DNA of 64,000 nucleotides from Flexibacter flexilis DSM 6793. Lineage in GTDB: Bacteria > Bacteroidota > Bacteroidia > Cytophagales > Flexibacteraceae. The DNA lies in contig NZ_FOLE01000001.1 of the NCBI RefSeq assembly GCF_900112255.1, positions 248,001 through 312,000 of the forward strand, given 5' to 3'. Below are positions 17,353 to 25,039 of the stretch, one piece after another. The stretch's first letter is position 1. Each line of letters starts with the position of its first letter. Both the position numbers and the translations under genes were made by a program. Under the pieces are notes generated by a model, which was not told where the DNA came from, did no database searches, and saw only the letters and a program-made list of their open reading frames with translations.

Positions 17353-19098
17353 ATGGAAAAATTTATAGTATCGGCTCGTAAGTACCGCCCCGCCCAATTC
17401 GATTCGGTGGTCGGGCAATCGCACATCACCACCACCCTCAAAAACGCCATCGCCAACAACCATTTGGCACAAGCATTTTTGTTCTGTGGGCCTCGTGGTG
17501 TCGGCAAAACCACCTGTGCGCGTATTTTGGCCAAAACCATCAATTGCACCAACCTGACACCCGAACACGAAGCCTGCAACGAGTGTGAATCCTGTGTTAG
17601 TTTCAATAACAATGCATCTTTCAATACGCACGAGTTAGATGCCGCCTCCAACAACTCCGTGGACGACATCCGAAATTTGGTGGAACAAGTGCGCTACGCG
17701 CCACAATCGGGGCGTTACAAAGTCTATATCATCGACGAAGTGCACATGCTTTCCAACGCGGCTTTTAACGCTTTTCTCAAAACCTTAGAAGAGCCGCCCA
17801 GCTACGCCATTTTCATTTTGGCAACCACCGAAAAACATAAAATCATCCCGACGATTTTGTCGCGTTGCCAGATTTTTGACTTTAACCGCATTCATCTCAA
17901 CGACATTGCGGGACATTTGGCAGGCATTGCCCAAAAAGAACACATCATCGCAGAGCCTGAGGCCTTGCGCCTGATTGCCCAGAAAGCCGACGGCGGTTTG
18001 CGCGATGCCTTGTCGCTGTTCGACCTGATAAGCACGTTTGCCGCAGGACGTGGCATTACTTACGCCCAAACGATTGAGAATTTGCACATTCTCGACTACG
18101 ACTATTATTTCAAAATTACGGATAGTTTTTTGCAAGAAAATCTCCCGCAAAGTCTTTTGATTTTTGATGAAATTTTACGGAAAGGCTTTGACGGTCATAA
18201 CTTTATCGTGGGACTTTCCGAGCATTTGCGCAACCTGATGGTTTGTAAAGATGCGGCCACCGTCCGACTGCTGGAAGTGTCCGAAGACGTGCAACAACGC
18301 TATTTGCAACAAGCCCAAAATGCGTCGGTGTCGTTTTTGCTGACGGCCTTAAATGTGGTTTCGGGCTGCGATATGCAATACAAAAACAGCAAAAACCAAC
18401 GGCTTTTGGTGGAGTTGGCACTCATGAAAATTTGCTATTTGCAACGAGCCATAGACCTTGCACAAGCTCCAACGGAAACGGTTTCTTCCGAAGAAAAAAA
18501 AAAGCCTAATCCCCAACCCGTCGTAAGTGGCGGAGCTGTGCCCACGACTCCCAACATAGCTCCACCACCTGCACACCTCAAAACCGCAACGCGTATCCCG
18601 ACGGCAGCCGAGCTGGCCACCAAAGCAGCCCAAACGCAACCCGCTGCCGCAATGCCAACAGCCGTAACACAACCTACGGCTACGCCGCAACCCGCCACAA
18701 CGCCAGTGGTTGCGGCGGCTATCATCACCAACAACGATTTTAGTTTTGAGCAATTACAAACCGCGTGGCAGGCTTTCGCGGAAATATTGCGCAACAAGCA
18801 AGACTACGCCAATTTGGCCACAGTCAGCAACAAAGAATACAAATTACAAGGACAACAAATTGTTTTACAAGTATTTAACCCTTATGAGCAAAAGCAATTT
18901 GCAGACCTCAAGCCACAGCTATTGGGCTTTTTGCGCGAGCAATTGCACAATAATTTGATTGATGTCCTGACGGAAATCAAACCACCTTCGCAGGAGCAGT
19001 TGGTGGCACATTCGCCGCAAGACAAGTTTGCGCGATTGTTAGAAAAATATCCGTTGGTACAAGAACTGCGCGACCGTTTGAATTTGGATATTCAATAA
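17353..19098 (+). CDS. dnaX: DNA polymerase III subunits gamma and tau
   Basis: DnaX is the clamp-loader ATPase of the replisome. The chosen start, 17353, gives 581 residues for tau. Visible: Walker A GPRGVGKT (46 to 53), zinc module cysteines 65, 75, 78 and 81, the Walker B-type IIDEVHML (about 127 to 134), and the sensor 1 SRC (170 to 172). A Pro/Ala/Thr-rich linker (about 385 to 460) leads to the C-terminal tau domain. At codons 382 to 384 the run of ten A followed by G forms an A AAA AAG slippery site; a -1 shift gives Ala then stop, i.e. a gamma form of about 385 residues. The longer frame from the TTG at 17305 is not needed. Confidence 0.97.
   Translation: MEKFIVSARKYRPAQFDSVVGQSHITTTLKNAIANNHLAQAFLFCGPRGVGKTTCARILAKTINCTNLTPEHEACNECESCVSFNNNASFNTHELDAASNNSVDDIRNLVEQVRYAPQSGRYKVYIIDEVHMLSNAAFNAFLKTLEEPPSYAIFILATTEKHKIIPTILSRCQIFDFNRIHLNDIAGHLAGIAQKEHIIAEPEALRLIAQKADGGLRDALSLFDLISTFAAGRGITYAQTIENLHILDYDYYFKITDSFLQENLPQSLLIFDEILRKGFDGHNFIVGLSEHLRNLMVCKDAATVRLLEVSEDVQQRYLQQAQNASVSFLLTALNVVSGCDMQYKNSKNQRLLVELALMKICYLQRAIDLAQAPTETVSSEEKKKPNPQPVVSGGAVPTTPNIAPPPAHLKTATRIPTAAELATKAAQTQPAAAMPTAVTQPTATPQPATTPVVAAAIITNNDFSFEQLQTAWQAFAEILRNKQDYANLATVSNKEYKLQGQQIVLQVFNPYEQKQFADLKPQLLGFLREQLHNNLIDVLTEIKPPSQEQLVAHSPQDKFARLLEKYPLVQELRDRLNLDIQ
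18494..18509 (+). promoter_or_regulatory. Slippery A10-G site in dnaX, predicted frameshift to make gamma
   Basis: Ten A (18494-18503) then G create A AAA AAG in the reading frame, the same heptamer used in E. coli dnaX. After a -1 shift the next codons are GCC and TAA (18504-18509); after a +1 shift a stop comes at 18524-18526. A weak GTCGT/ACGAC stem lies 16 bases downstream, and no Shine-Dalgarno-like stimulator is seen upstream, so RNA polymerase slippage is as likely as ribosomal slippage. Confidence 0.65.
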
Positions 19099-19117
19099 AA
19101 AACTTGACCGAACACAA

Positions 19118-19246
19118 ACAAAAAAGGCTGCCAAACGGTAGCCTTTTTTGCGTCATTCATTTTTATTTAAACCTAAACCTTTAGCGAAAAAACATATCGC
19201 TCTACTCTCTAAAACTCTTCTTTACGGCAATATTCCGTCCAGAACT
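19118..19246 (-). ncRNA. Candidate small RNA, copy 1 of a tandem triplicate (also dnaX terminator)
   Basis: The repeat unit covers 19114-19257. Read on the minus strand it starts after a perfect TAnnTTTG box (TATCTTTG, 19258 to 19251), then has a short stem ACGG/CCGT, a stem AGCGA/TCGCT and ends in a hairpin with arms of 13 bases (19120-19132 and 19137-19149) followed by a T-rich run. It is 143 of 144 bases identical to copy 2. On the plus strand the same hairpin can end dnaX. In minus-strand RNA one position of the stem is an A-C mismatch (G-U in plus-strand RNA), which is the main point against the proposed direction. Confidence 0.5.
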
Positions 19247-19310
19247 AATGCAAAGATAAGAACAGACTTCAACTCCGCATCTTTTTTTATGCGAAAAGCT
19301 AATTTTCCTC

Positions 19311-19340
19311 GACGAATGATTCATTTTCCTCGATGAATGG
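19311..19340 (-). promoter_or_regulatory. Paired 9-base direct repeats upstream of copy 1
   Basis: On the plus strand GACGAATGA (19311) and GATGAATGG (19332) start 21 bases apart, i.e. two helical turns. On the minus strand they read TCATTCGTC and CCATTCATC and lie 53 bases upstream of the TATCTTTG box. Paired 9-base sites at this spacing are typical of LytTR-type regulators; no such regulator gene is in the window. Confidence 0.45.
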
Positions 19341-19416
19341 ATTTATTTTTTCGACAAACACAATAGATAGTTCGAGTAAATCCACTACCCTATCGCCTTT
19401 TTTTGAGTTTATACAA

Positions 19417-19545
19417 ACAAAAAAGGCTGCCAAACGGTAGCCTTTTTTGCGTCATTCATTTTTATTTAAACCTAAACCTTTAGCGAAAAAACATATCGCT
19501 CTACTCTCTAAAACTCTTCTTTACGGTAATATTCCGTCCAGAACT
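19417..19545 (-). ncRNA. Candidate small RNA, copy 2
   Basis: The repeat unit covers 19413-19556, exactly 299 bases after copy 1, with a single C-to-T change. The -7-like box on the minus strand is CATCTTTG (19557 to 19550). The terminal hairpin (19419-19431 and 19436-19448) and its T-run are unchanged. It has no plus-strand gene to terminate, which argues that the element is more than the dnaX terminator. Confidence 0.5.
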
Positions 19546-19609
19546 AATGCAAAGATGTATAATTTCTAGTTAACAATTGCCTTTTTTTTACAAAACATAA
19601 CTTTTAATT

Positions 19610-19639
19610 GATGAATGGTATATTTCAGTTGATGAATGG
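19610..19639 (-). promoter_or_regulatory. Paired 9-base direct repeats upstream of copy 2
   Basis: GATGAATGG occurs at 19610-19618 and 19631-19639, again 21 bases apart and again 53 bases from the -7-like box of the adjacent copy. The sequence between box and repeats differs from that of copy 1 except for a T-tract at the same place, so spacing is conserved while filler is not. Confidence 0.45.
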
Positions 19640-19690
19640 TAAGTCAAAACAATATAAAACCCGAATTTCATTGACCTTTCCAACCAAAAA

Positions 19691-19818
19691 TACAATTGGC
19701 TACCAGTTGGTAGCCAATTGTACGTCATTCATTTTTCATTTTAAACCTAAACCTTTAGCGAAAAACACATCGCTCTACTCTCTAAAACTCTTCTTTACGG
19801 CAAACCCCGTCCAGAACT
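19691..19818 (-). ncRNA. Candidate small RNA, copy 3 (diverged)
   Basis: The unit covers 19692-19830. The 3' hairpin is ACAATTGGCTACC, loop AGTT, GGTAGCCAATTGT: the lower stem differs from copies 1 and 2 (AAAAAA/TTTTTT) but both arms have changed together so pairing is kept, and the mismatch is repaired. The AGCGA/TCGCT and ACGG/CCGT stems remain. The -7-like box is TACCTTTA (19830 to 19823). On the minus strand a run of five T follows the hairpin. The paired direct repeats are not found upstream of this copy. Confidence 0.45.
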
Positions 19819-19915
19819 GAAGTAAAGGTAATATGCTACTCATTAGGAGAACATTCTTTTATACCAAAATCTACAAAGGCTCGGTAAAACCACGGTTTTA
19901 CTCGGCGAATTACTT

Positions 19916-20845
19916 TTATTCTGCCAATAATCTTGTTCCGTCTTTGTCCACGGTGGTTACGATGGCATTGGCCGCTACGCCTGCGGACTCAAACGCTCCC
20001 ACAATGGCTTTTTGAATCTGCTCGGCCTTCTCCAATGATTCGGTAATCGCGAACACGGCAGGCCCCGAACCCGAAATAGTCATGCCGTCTGCGCCAGCCT
20101 CCAAAGCAGCTTTTTTGGCAGCGTCAAAACCTTTGATAAGTTTGGCGCGAACAGGCTCTACTACCACATCGTTGAGGCTACGCGCAAACAGCGAATAATC
20201 GTTGCGCGCGAAAGCCACCGTAATCAAAGCGGTATTGGCCATATTGGCTACAAAATCAGCCATTGGAATCATTTTGGGCAATACGTCGCGGGCGTCTTTG
20301 GTCAGGACGGTAAGTTCTGGCTTTACCAACACCACGTACAAATTGTCGATGTGCCCGATGGCCGTAACGTCCAGCGGCACGCACGAACGCGTAAGCGTAG
20401 CCCCTCCCAACAAGCAAGGCGAAGTGTTATCCGCAAAAAAGCTACCCGAAACCACTTCTTCGGCTTTGGTGGCCGCCAAAATCAAATCATCTTTGGAAAG
20501 TTTGCTTCCGTACAAATAATTGGTAGCAAAAGCCGCCGCACAAGCCGAAGCCGCACTCGAACCCAAGCCCGACCCCGCTGGAATGCCTTTTTGCAAGCGA
20601 AGTTCCACGCCTCCACGCTCGCCAAGCATCTCCAACACGGCGGCGGCGGCAATGCCTGCCGTATTTTTCAAAGGCTCAGTAGGCAACGAATAATTGTTGT
20701 CGCCCATGCTCAAAAAAACACCTGCTTGCGTGGTCGCACGCGCATAAAGTGTGTCGCCCCAACCGCGAACAGCCATTCCCAAAACATCAAAACCCGGCCC
20801 AATGTTACCGATGGTTGCAGGCGCAAATACTTTAATCCAATACAT
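19916..20845 (-). CDS. thrB: Homoserine kinase
   Basis: ThrB phosphorylates homoserine with ATP on the way to threonine. The 309-residue protein is a GHMP kinase: FAPATIGNIGPGFDVLGMAV at the N-terminus, the ATP loop GIPAGSGLGSSAASACAAA at about residues 86 to 104, and the C-terminal TISGSGPAVFAI motif near 257. The length fits the family. Neither thrA nor thrC is next to it. A palindrome GTAAAACC-AC-GGTTTTAC (19884-19901) just downstream might end its transcript, but it lacks a T-run. Confidence 0.95.
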   Translation of the reverse strand: MYWIKVFAPATIGNIGPGFDVLGMAVRGWGDTLYARATTQAGVFLSMGDNNYSLPTEPLKNTAGIAAAAVLEMLGERGGVELRLQKGIPAGSGLGSSAASACAAAFATNYLYGSKLSKDDLILAATKAEEVVSGSFFADNTSPCLLGGATLTRSCVPLDVTAIGHIDNLYVVLVKPELTVLTKDARDVLPKMIPMADFVANMANTALITVAFARNDYSLFARSLNDVVVEPVRAKLIKGFDAAKKAALEAGADGMTISGSGPAVFAITESLEKAEQIQKAIVGAFESAGVAANAIVTTVDKDGTRLLAE

Positions 20846-20873
20846 ATTTTTTTAGTGAATAATTTATAAAAAC

Positions 20874-20903
20874 AAATGCCCCTGATTTCCCAGAGGCATT
20901 TTT
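20874..20903 (-). terminator. Terminator after the YciI-like gene
   Basis: Arms AAATGCCCCT and AGAGGCATTT (20874-20883 and 20892-20901) pair with one mismatch; it lies 35 bases past the stop codon on the minus strand, between this gene and thrB. Confidence 0.6.
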
Positions 20904-20937
20904 ATGAAATACAATACAAAAACAATGCGTTTGTACA

Positions 20938-21225
20938 TCAATCCGTAAAAACCTTAAACTCTGGCGCGTGTTTGGTGGGCGTGAATTCCGTTATTTCGTA
21001 GTCGGCCAAGCCATTCGTATAGAATGGGTCTTCCGTCAGAATTTGCTCCAATTCTGTACGCGTGAGTTGATGCGCCAAGATAATGCCGCCTGTGCGAGGT
21101 ACTTTTCTACCTGAAACAATGAGTTTGCCCGCCTGATAGTATTTGTCCAAGAATGCCGAATGTGCTGGCAAATGCGCATCAAGCTCTTGTAAATCCTTTT
21201 TGTATGTAAGCGAAATCAAAAACAT
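20938..21225 (-). CDS. YciI-like protein
   Basis: The product from the ATG at 21225 has 95 residues and starts MFLISLTYKKDLQELDAHLP, as expected for the small dimeric YciI family, with the active-site-like His in HLPAHSAFLDKYYQAG and the following GRKVPRTGGIILA turn. The role of the family is unclear; some members act in catabolism of aromatic compounds or as domains of larger enzymes. The longer frame from 21282 adds a hydrophobic leader that is probably untranslated. It is upstream of thrB on the same strand but a terminator separates the two. Confidence 0.85.
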   Translation of the reverse strand: MFLISLTYKKDLQELDAHLPAHSAFLDKYYQAGKLIVSGRKVPRTGGIILAHQLTRTELEQILTEDPFYTNGLADYEITEFTPTKHAPEFKVFTD

Positions 21226-21342
21226 CTGTTCCGAAATTATTTGAAAAAACAATAGAAAATCACCGTTAGCGGCTCGAATCACAATACTATCAACTTTTTA
21301 TCAGAAAACAATCTTTTTATTATATTTTTTGAAAAACAAAAG

Positions 21343-21376
21343 AAAAGCCCCGCAACTAACATGTCGCGGGGCTTTT
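21343..21376 (-). terminator. Terminator after the YceI gene
   Basis: Perfect 11-base arms AAAAGCCCCGC and GCGGGGCTTTT with a 12-base loop, about 50 bases beyond the YceI stop codon. Confidence 0.9.
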
Positions 21377-21428
21377 GCATTCGTATATAAGTATCTGAAA
21401 AATTATGCTTTATCGAATGTGCGAAGCC

Positions 21429-21953
21429 TTAGGCTTCTTTCACGAATTGAACTTCAGCCACGATGCGTACTTCGTCACTTACTACTACGCCACCCGCTTC
21501 AGTTACTGCGCTCCATTGCAAATCAAAATCTTTACGATTGATTTTGCCGCTTATTGAGAAGCCAGCTTTAGTTTGGCCGTAACCGTCCACTACGATACCA
21601 CCGAAATCAACGTCAAGCGTTACAGGGCGCGTTACGTCGCGGATTGTAAGCAAACCTTCTACTTTACCACCTACTACAGAGGCACTTGTAGAAGTGAAAC
21701 GTACTTGAGGGAATTTAGCAGCCGAGAAGAAATCATCTGATTTCAAGTGGCCGTCGCGTTGGTCGTTGCCAGTGCTGATAGAATCAACTTCTGCCGTAAA
21801 AGTAACTTTCGCGTTAGTAAGTTTCTCGTCGTCAGCCGTGATGCTTGCCGCATATTTCGAGAAGCTACCAGTTACGTTGGTAATCATCAAGTGTTTTACT
21901 TTGAATTGGATTTCACTGTGGAATGGGTCGATAGACCATTTTGAAGTTGCCAT
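21429..21953 (-). CDS. YceI-family lipid-binding-like protein
   Basis: YceI proteins are beta-barrel, lipocalin-like proteins that bind polyprenoid or fatty-acid-like lipids. The 174-residue protein begins WSIDPFHSEIQFKVKHLMI and shows the HLKSDDFFSAAKFPQVRFTS motif near residue 80 and KAGFSISGKINRKDFDLQW near 125. There is no signal peptide, so it is predicted to be cytosolic, as in several Bacteroidota members. Single-gene unit with its own terminator. Confidence 0.93.
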   Translation of the reverse strand: MATSKWSIDPFHSEIQFKVKHLMITNVTGSFSKYAASITADDEKLTNAKVTFTAEVDSISTGNDQRDGHLKSDDFFSAAKFPQVRFTSTSASVVGGKVEGLLTIRDVTRPVTLDVDFGGIVVDGYGQTKAGFSISGKINRKDFDLQWSAVTEAGGVVVSDEVRIVAEVQFVKEA

Positions 21954-21989
21954 AATATTTGAAATTTTAAAATGTTATAAATGTTTTTA

Positions 21990-22289
21990 TTAAGATAAAT
22001 ATTGTTTTAATTCACCAAAAAGAAGACCACTCCCTCCCCCATAATGTTGCACGACGGGCACAGCAGGCCATTGCGTTTGTACGGTTTGGCGTATGTGCTG
22101 TTCCTGCGCTTCGGTCAGGCCGCTACTGAGCAGCACTAACTTTAGGTTGGGTAATCCTACTGGCCAAGCATCAACGTCAGGCTGTATGGTTTGTGCTTTC
22201 CATTGGGTTTGGTTGTTAATCACCCTGTGCAGCACTTCCAAAATATCCGCGTTCGCACCAAAGACCAGTATATTCGTATTGTCTTCCAT
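21990..22289 (-). CDS. Small protein downstream of pirin, function unknown
   Basis: The 99-residue product starts with MEDNTNILVFGANADILEVL, a strand-turn-helix like the first half of a Rossmann or receiver fold, and has a later strand LKLVLLSSGL and a glycine-rich HYGGGSGLLFGEL. It may be a degenerate receiver-like domain. It is translated from an ATG three bases after the pirin stop codon, so both proteins are surely co-expressed. I know of no defined function. Confidence 0.75.
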   Translation of the reverse strand: MEDNTNILVFGANADILEVLHRVINNQTQWKAQTIQPDVDAWPVGLPNLKLVLLSSGLTEAQEQHIRQTVQTQWPAVPVVQHYGGGSGLLFGELKQYLS

Positions 22290-22292
22290 TGT

Positions 22293-23009
22293 TTATTCGT
22301 ACATTGGTACTTCCATTAACAAAAATTCTGCGTCGGAAGTAGCCGTAAAAGTTACAGAATCTGTGTCCCAAACACCGAAGCCGTCGCGCGTGTCAAGGGC
22401 TTGGTCGTCGGCCAAAACGCTACCACTCAACACAAACACATACAGGCCGTTACCGTTCTTTTTGAAATTGTACGTCTGTTTTGTGCCAGCCTCAAACTTG
22501 GCTAAGTGAAACCACGCTTGTTGATGAATCCAAACGCCTGCGTCGTCGGGATTGGGCGATAAGATTTGCTCAAATTTGTTTTCGCGGTCTGCAACGCTGA
22601 GCGTTATTTGGTCATAACGTGGCGTAACATTCTTTTTGTCTGGATAAACCCAGATTTGCAAAAACTTCACTTCGCTGTCTTTGTTCTTGTTGTATTCGCT
22701 GTGATAAATGCCTGTTCCTGCGCTCATTACCTGAATGTCTCCGTTCTGAATCACGGCTACATTTCCCATACTGTCGCGGTGCTCAAGGTCACCAGCCAAC
22801 GGAATACTAATAATTTCCATGTTGTCGTGTGGGTGTTTACCAAACCCCATACCTGCCGCTACTGCATCATCGTTTAGCACTCTCAATGCCCCGAAACCCA
22901 TTCTTGTTGGTTCGTAATAATGAGAAAAACTAAAGGAGTGAAAACTTTTTAACCAACCCAAATTGGCGATACCACGAGTGTTGGCTTTATGTAACACGGT
23001 CTTTTTCAT
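22293..23009 (-). CDS. Pirin-family protein (quercetinase-like cupin)
   Basis: Pirins are double-cupin proteins with one metal site; bacterial YhhW-type members can cleave quercetin and may sense oxidants. The 238-residue protein has the metal-binding histidines in GKHPHDNMEI (about residue 57) and GDLEHRDSMG (about 74), and the family motifs MSAGTGIYHSEYN and FLQIWVYPDKKNV. It forms a two-gene unit with the small protein that follows. Confidence 0.92.
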   Translation of the reverse strand: MKKTVLHKANTRGIANLGWLKSFHSFSFSHYYEPTRMGFGALRVLNDDAVAAGMGFGKHPHDNMEIISIPLAGDLEHRDSMGNVAVIQNGDIQVMSAGTGIYHSEYNKNKDSEVKFLQIWVYPDKKNVTPRYDQITLSVADRENKFEQILSPNPDDAGVWIHQQAWFHLAKFEAGTKQTYNFKKNGNGLYVFVLSGSVLADDQALDTRDGFGVWDTDSVTFTATSDAEFLLMEVPMYE

Positions 23010-23168
23010 TGTATTATCCTCCGACAGTCAATTTTAGTTTGTTGGTGTTGCTGACTGTTTGATTTTGATAATGCAAAGGTATAGCCTCCCGCATGGCTGG
23101 CCAATAAGCTAAATTAAGAAAAAAAATTAAGGTAGATTAAGTCCGTTGGCGGCCAGCCCAAAAACACT

Positions 23169-23223
23169 ACTCGGTTGCGCTTATGCGTACCAGACACATG
23201 AGCGCAACCGAGTATCAAATTAT
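23169..23223 (-). terminator. Terminator after the Spy-like gene
   Basis: Perfect 13-base arms ACTCGGTTGCGCT (23169-23181) and AGCGCAACCGAGT (23211-23223) around a 29-base loop, followed on the minus strand by five T. It ends the sigma/anti-sigma/Spy-like operon. Confidence 0.75.
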
Positions 23224-23251
23224 TGTATTTCAATTAGTTAAATATATTTTT

Positions 23252-23686
23252 TTATTCGTCATTGTCGCCTCTGAGCCGTTTCAAGAGCATTTTGGTAAAC
23301 TCTTTTTCGGTTTTGTAAAGCGTAGCCAACTGGCGCGGAGAAATCACTTTGAGCAATTTTTCAAAATATTCTTTATCCAAATCCGCTTCCGAACGCCGAA
23401 ACGCCAACATCTTGCGCATATCGGCCACCAACTCTTCGTCGGGCGCGTCAAGATTGGCATTTTCTACGCGCAATTGCTTCATGGATTTGCGAATTTCTTT
23501 GCGCTTGGACACGTATTCATTGTAAACAGGCCAAAACGTTTTGGCTTGTTCGGAATTAAGATTGAGCCGATTGGTAATAATGGCAATTTTAGCGGTTTCG
23601 ATACGCTGCTGGCGGCGTTCACTTTGCGCCTGCGCCTTCAGACCTACGCAAAACAGCATTACCAACAAAATAAGATACTTTTTCAT
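23252..23686 (-). CDS. Spy/LTXXQ-like periplasmic protein
   Basis: The 144-residue protein has a signal peptide (MKKYLILLVMLFCVGLKAQA) and a fully helical mature part with LNLNSEQAKTFWPVYNEYVS (about residues 41 to 60) and ISPRQLATLYKTEKEF, which resemble the L-T-x-x-Q repeats of Spy/CpxP-like proteins that sense or chaperone misfolded envelope proteins. It follows the anti-sigma gene by 90 bases, which fits an envelope-stress output or sensor of that ECF system. Confidence 0.8.
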   Translation of the reverse strand: MKKYLILLVMLFCVGLKAQAQSERRQQRIETAKIAIITNRLNLNSEQAKTFWPVYNEYVSKRKEIRKSMKQLRVENANLDAPDEELVADMRKMLAFRRSEADLDKEYFEKLLKVISPRQLATLYKTEKEFTKMLLKRLRGDNDE

Positions 23687-23776
23687 GTACGTTGTTGTCG
23701 TGTTGAGTTATCATTTTTACTTTATCAGAAAAGAGAAAATGAAGGGAATTGCTAATGTATGTGTGCTTGGTAATCC

Positions 23777-24346
23777 TTAATCTATCAAATCTTCGTCGCG
23801 CAAACCTTCCAGTTCTATTTGTTCTATCAGCGAATCTTGGCTTACTTCAGGCAACACAATCATTTCTGTTTCAATGGGTTTGCCAGATTGTGCATAAAAT
23901 TCCATGATGTCGGCAGATTCTGTTTCGGCTTCGTCCTGCAAATATTGTTGCACGTCGTCGGTGCTAATGGCCGCCAACGATTTTTCGATAGCAGCATCAT
24001 TATTTAGCGTGTTTTGTTTTGTCCAAAATAAGGCCACCAACATCAGTGCAAGGCAAGCCACCGCCACGCCATACGCAGGACTCCACAGCACCGACCAATC
24101 CCAACGGCTGGCCGTCGTTTTGGCGTTGGCGATACGCGCCTGAATACGCGCAGGCAACCACTCAAAATATTGCGCTGGCGTAGTAAAAATATTGCGTTTG
24201 GCTGGCAAAAACAACAAATCTTCTTCGCCTGCGATACGATTTTCCACACGCTTTTCGAGCCGCTCAAAATAACCTTCTGGCGTAGCGAATGGCTCTGTTT
24301 GGCGCGGCCTGTCTGGCAACCGAAAACCTTTATTTATATTTTCCAT
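23777..24346 (-). CDS. Putative anti-sigma factor (single-pass membrane protein)
   Basis: The 189-residue protein has a cytosolic N-terminal part with two repeats (TPEGYFERLEKRVENRI and TPAQYFEWLPARIQARI), one membrane segment (about residues 92 to 110) and an acidic periplasmic part ending in EGLRDEDLID. It follows the sigma factor gene by 13 bases, the usual place for its anti-sigma factor. No H-x3-C-x2-C zinc motif is seen, so binding to the sigma factor would rely on the N-terminal helices. Confidence 0.75.
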   Translation of the reverse strand: MENINKGFRLPDRPRQTEPFATPEGYFERLEKRVENRIAGEEDLLFLPAKRNIFTTPAQYFEWLPARIQARIANAKTTASRWDWSVLWSPAYGVAVACLALMLVALFWTKQNTLNNDAAIEKSLAAISTDDVQQYLQDEAETESADIMEFYAQSGKPIETEMIVLPEVSQDSLIEQIELEGLRDEDLID

Positions 24347-24359
24347 ACTTTAACCTAAA

Positions 24360-24908
24360 TCAATCTGTTTTGCTCATGTATTCTTCTATCTTCTTGACGG
24401 CCAAGTGATAAGAAGCTTTTAATGCCCCTACGGACGTGCCTACGATTTCCGAGATTTCTTCATATTTCAACTCGTCGTAGTATTTCATGTTAAAAACTAA
24501 CCGCTGTTTTTCGGGTAGCCGAAGTATTGCTTTCTGAAGTTTTAGCTCAATGGCATCGCCGCTCAATTGTGCGCCGCCGTCCGTGAGTTTGGCCGTCAGC
24601 TCTCCTTCCACGTCCACGATGGGCAAAAAGAAACGCTGGCGTTTTTTCTTCAAAAAAGTAAGACATTCGTTGGTTGCGATTCTGTAAATCCACGTAAACA
24701 ACTTGGATTGTTCCTTAAAATCGGGCAGATAACGCCACACTTTAATAAAAGTTTCTTGCGTGAGGTCGTCGGCATCGTCGTGGTCAATCACCATTTTGCG
24801 AATGTGCCAATAGACGCGCCGCTGATATTTTTGTATCAGGACATTAAAGGCTTGCTGCCGCGTGTCGGGCTGAGCAAATTGCTCCAAAATGATTGCGTCG
24901 TCTAACAA
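24360..24908 (-). CDS. ECF RNA polymerase sigma factor
   Basis: The 182-residue protein has region 2 (DHDDADDLTQETFIKVWRYL, with the -10 recognition helix following in FTWIYRIATNECLTFL) and region 4 (LPEKQRLVFNMKYYDELKYE then the HTH ISEIVGTSVGALKASYHLAV). It is the promoter-proximal gene of an operon with a membrane anti-sigma candidate and a Spy-like protein, so it probably answers to envelope damage. Confidence 0.93.
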   Translation of the reverse strand: MLDDAIILEQFAQPDTRQQAFNVLIQKYQRRVYWHIRKMVIDHDDADDLTQETFIKVWRYLPDFKEQSKLFTWIYRIATNECLTFLKKKRQRFFLPIVDVEGELTAKLTDGGAQLSGDAIELKLQKAILRLPEKQRLVFNMKYYDELKYEEISEIVGTSVGALKASYHLAVKKIEEYMSKTD

Positions 24909-25039
24909 ATTTCTTCGTCGTTGTTTTGTGTAGGTTGGAACAAAAATTTACAAAAAGGTTTAAATATACTTTCAAAAATCTTGCAATGCGCTTGTGTTTT
25001 GCGTTTTGGTTCACAATCTATCTTATTCATAAAACAAAC

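Noticed and set aside
19098-19160. Short frames beginning ATG AAT GAC on the minus strand in each repeat copy (MNDAKK..., MNDVQL...)
   Set aside because: The frames diverge in a way that keeps the hairpin and not the peptide, copy 3 stops after ten codons, and nothing downstream on that strand could be controlled by a leader peptide.
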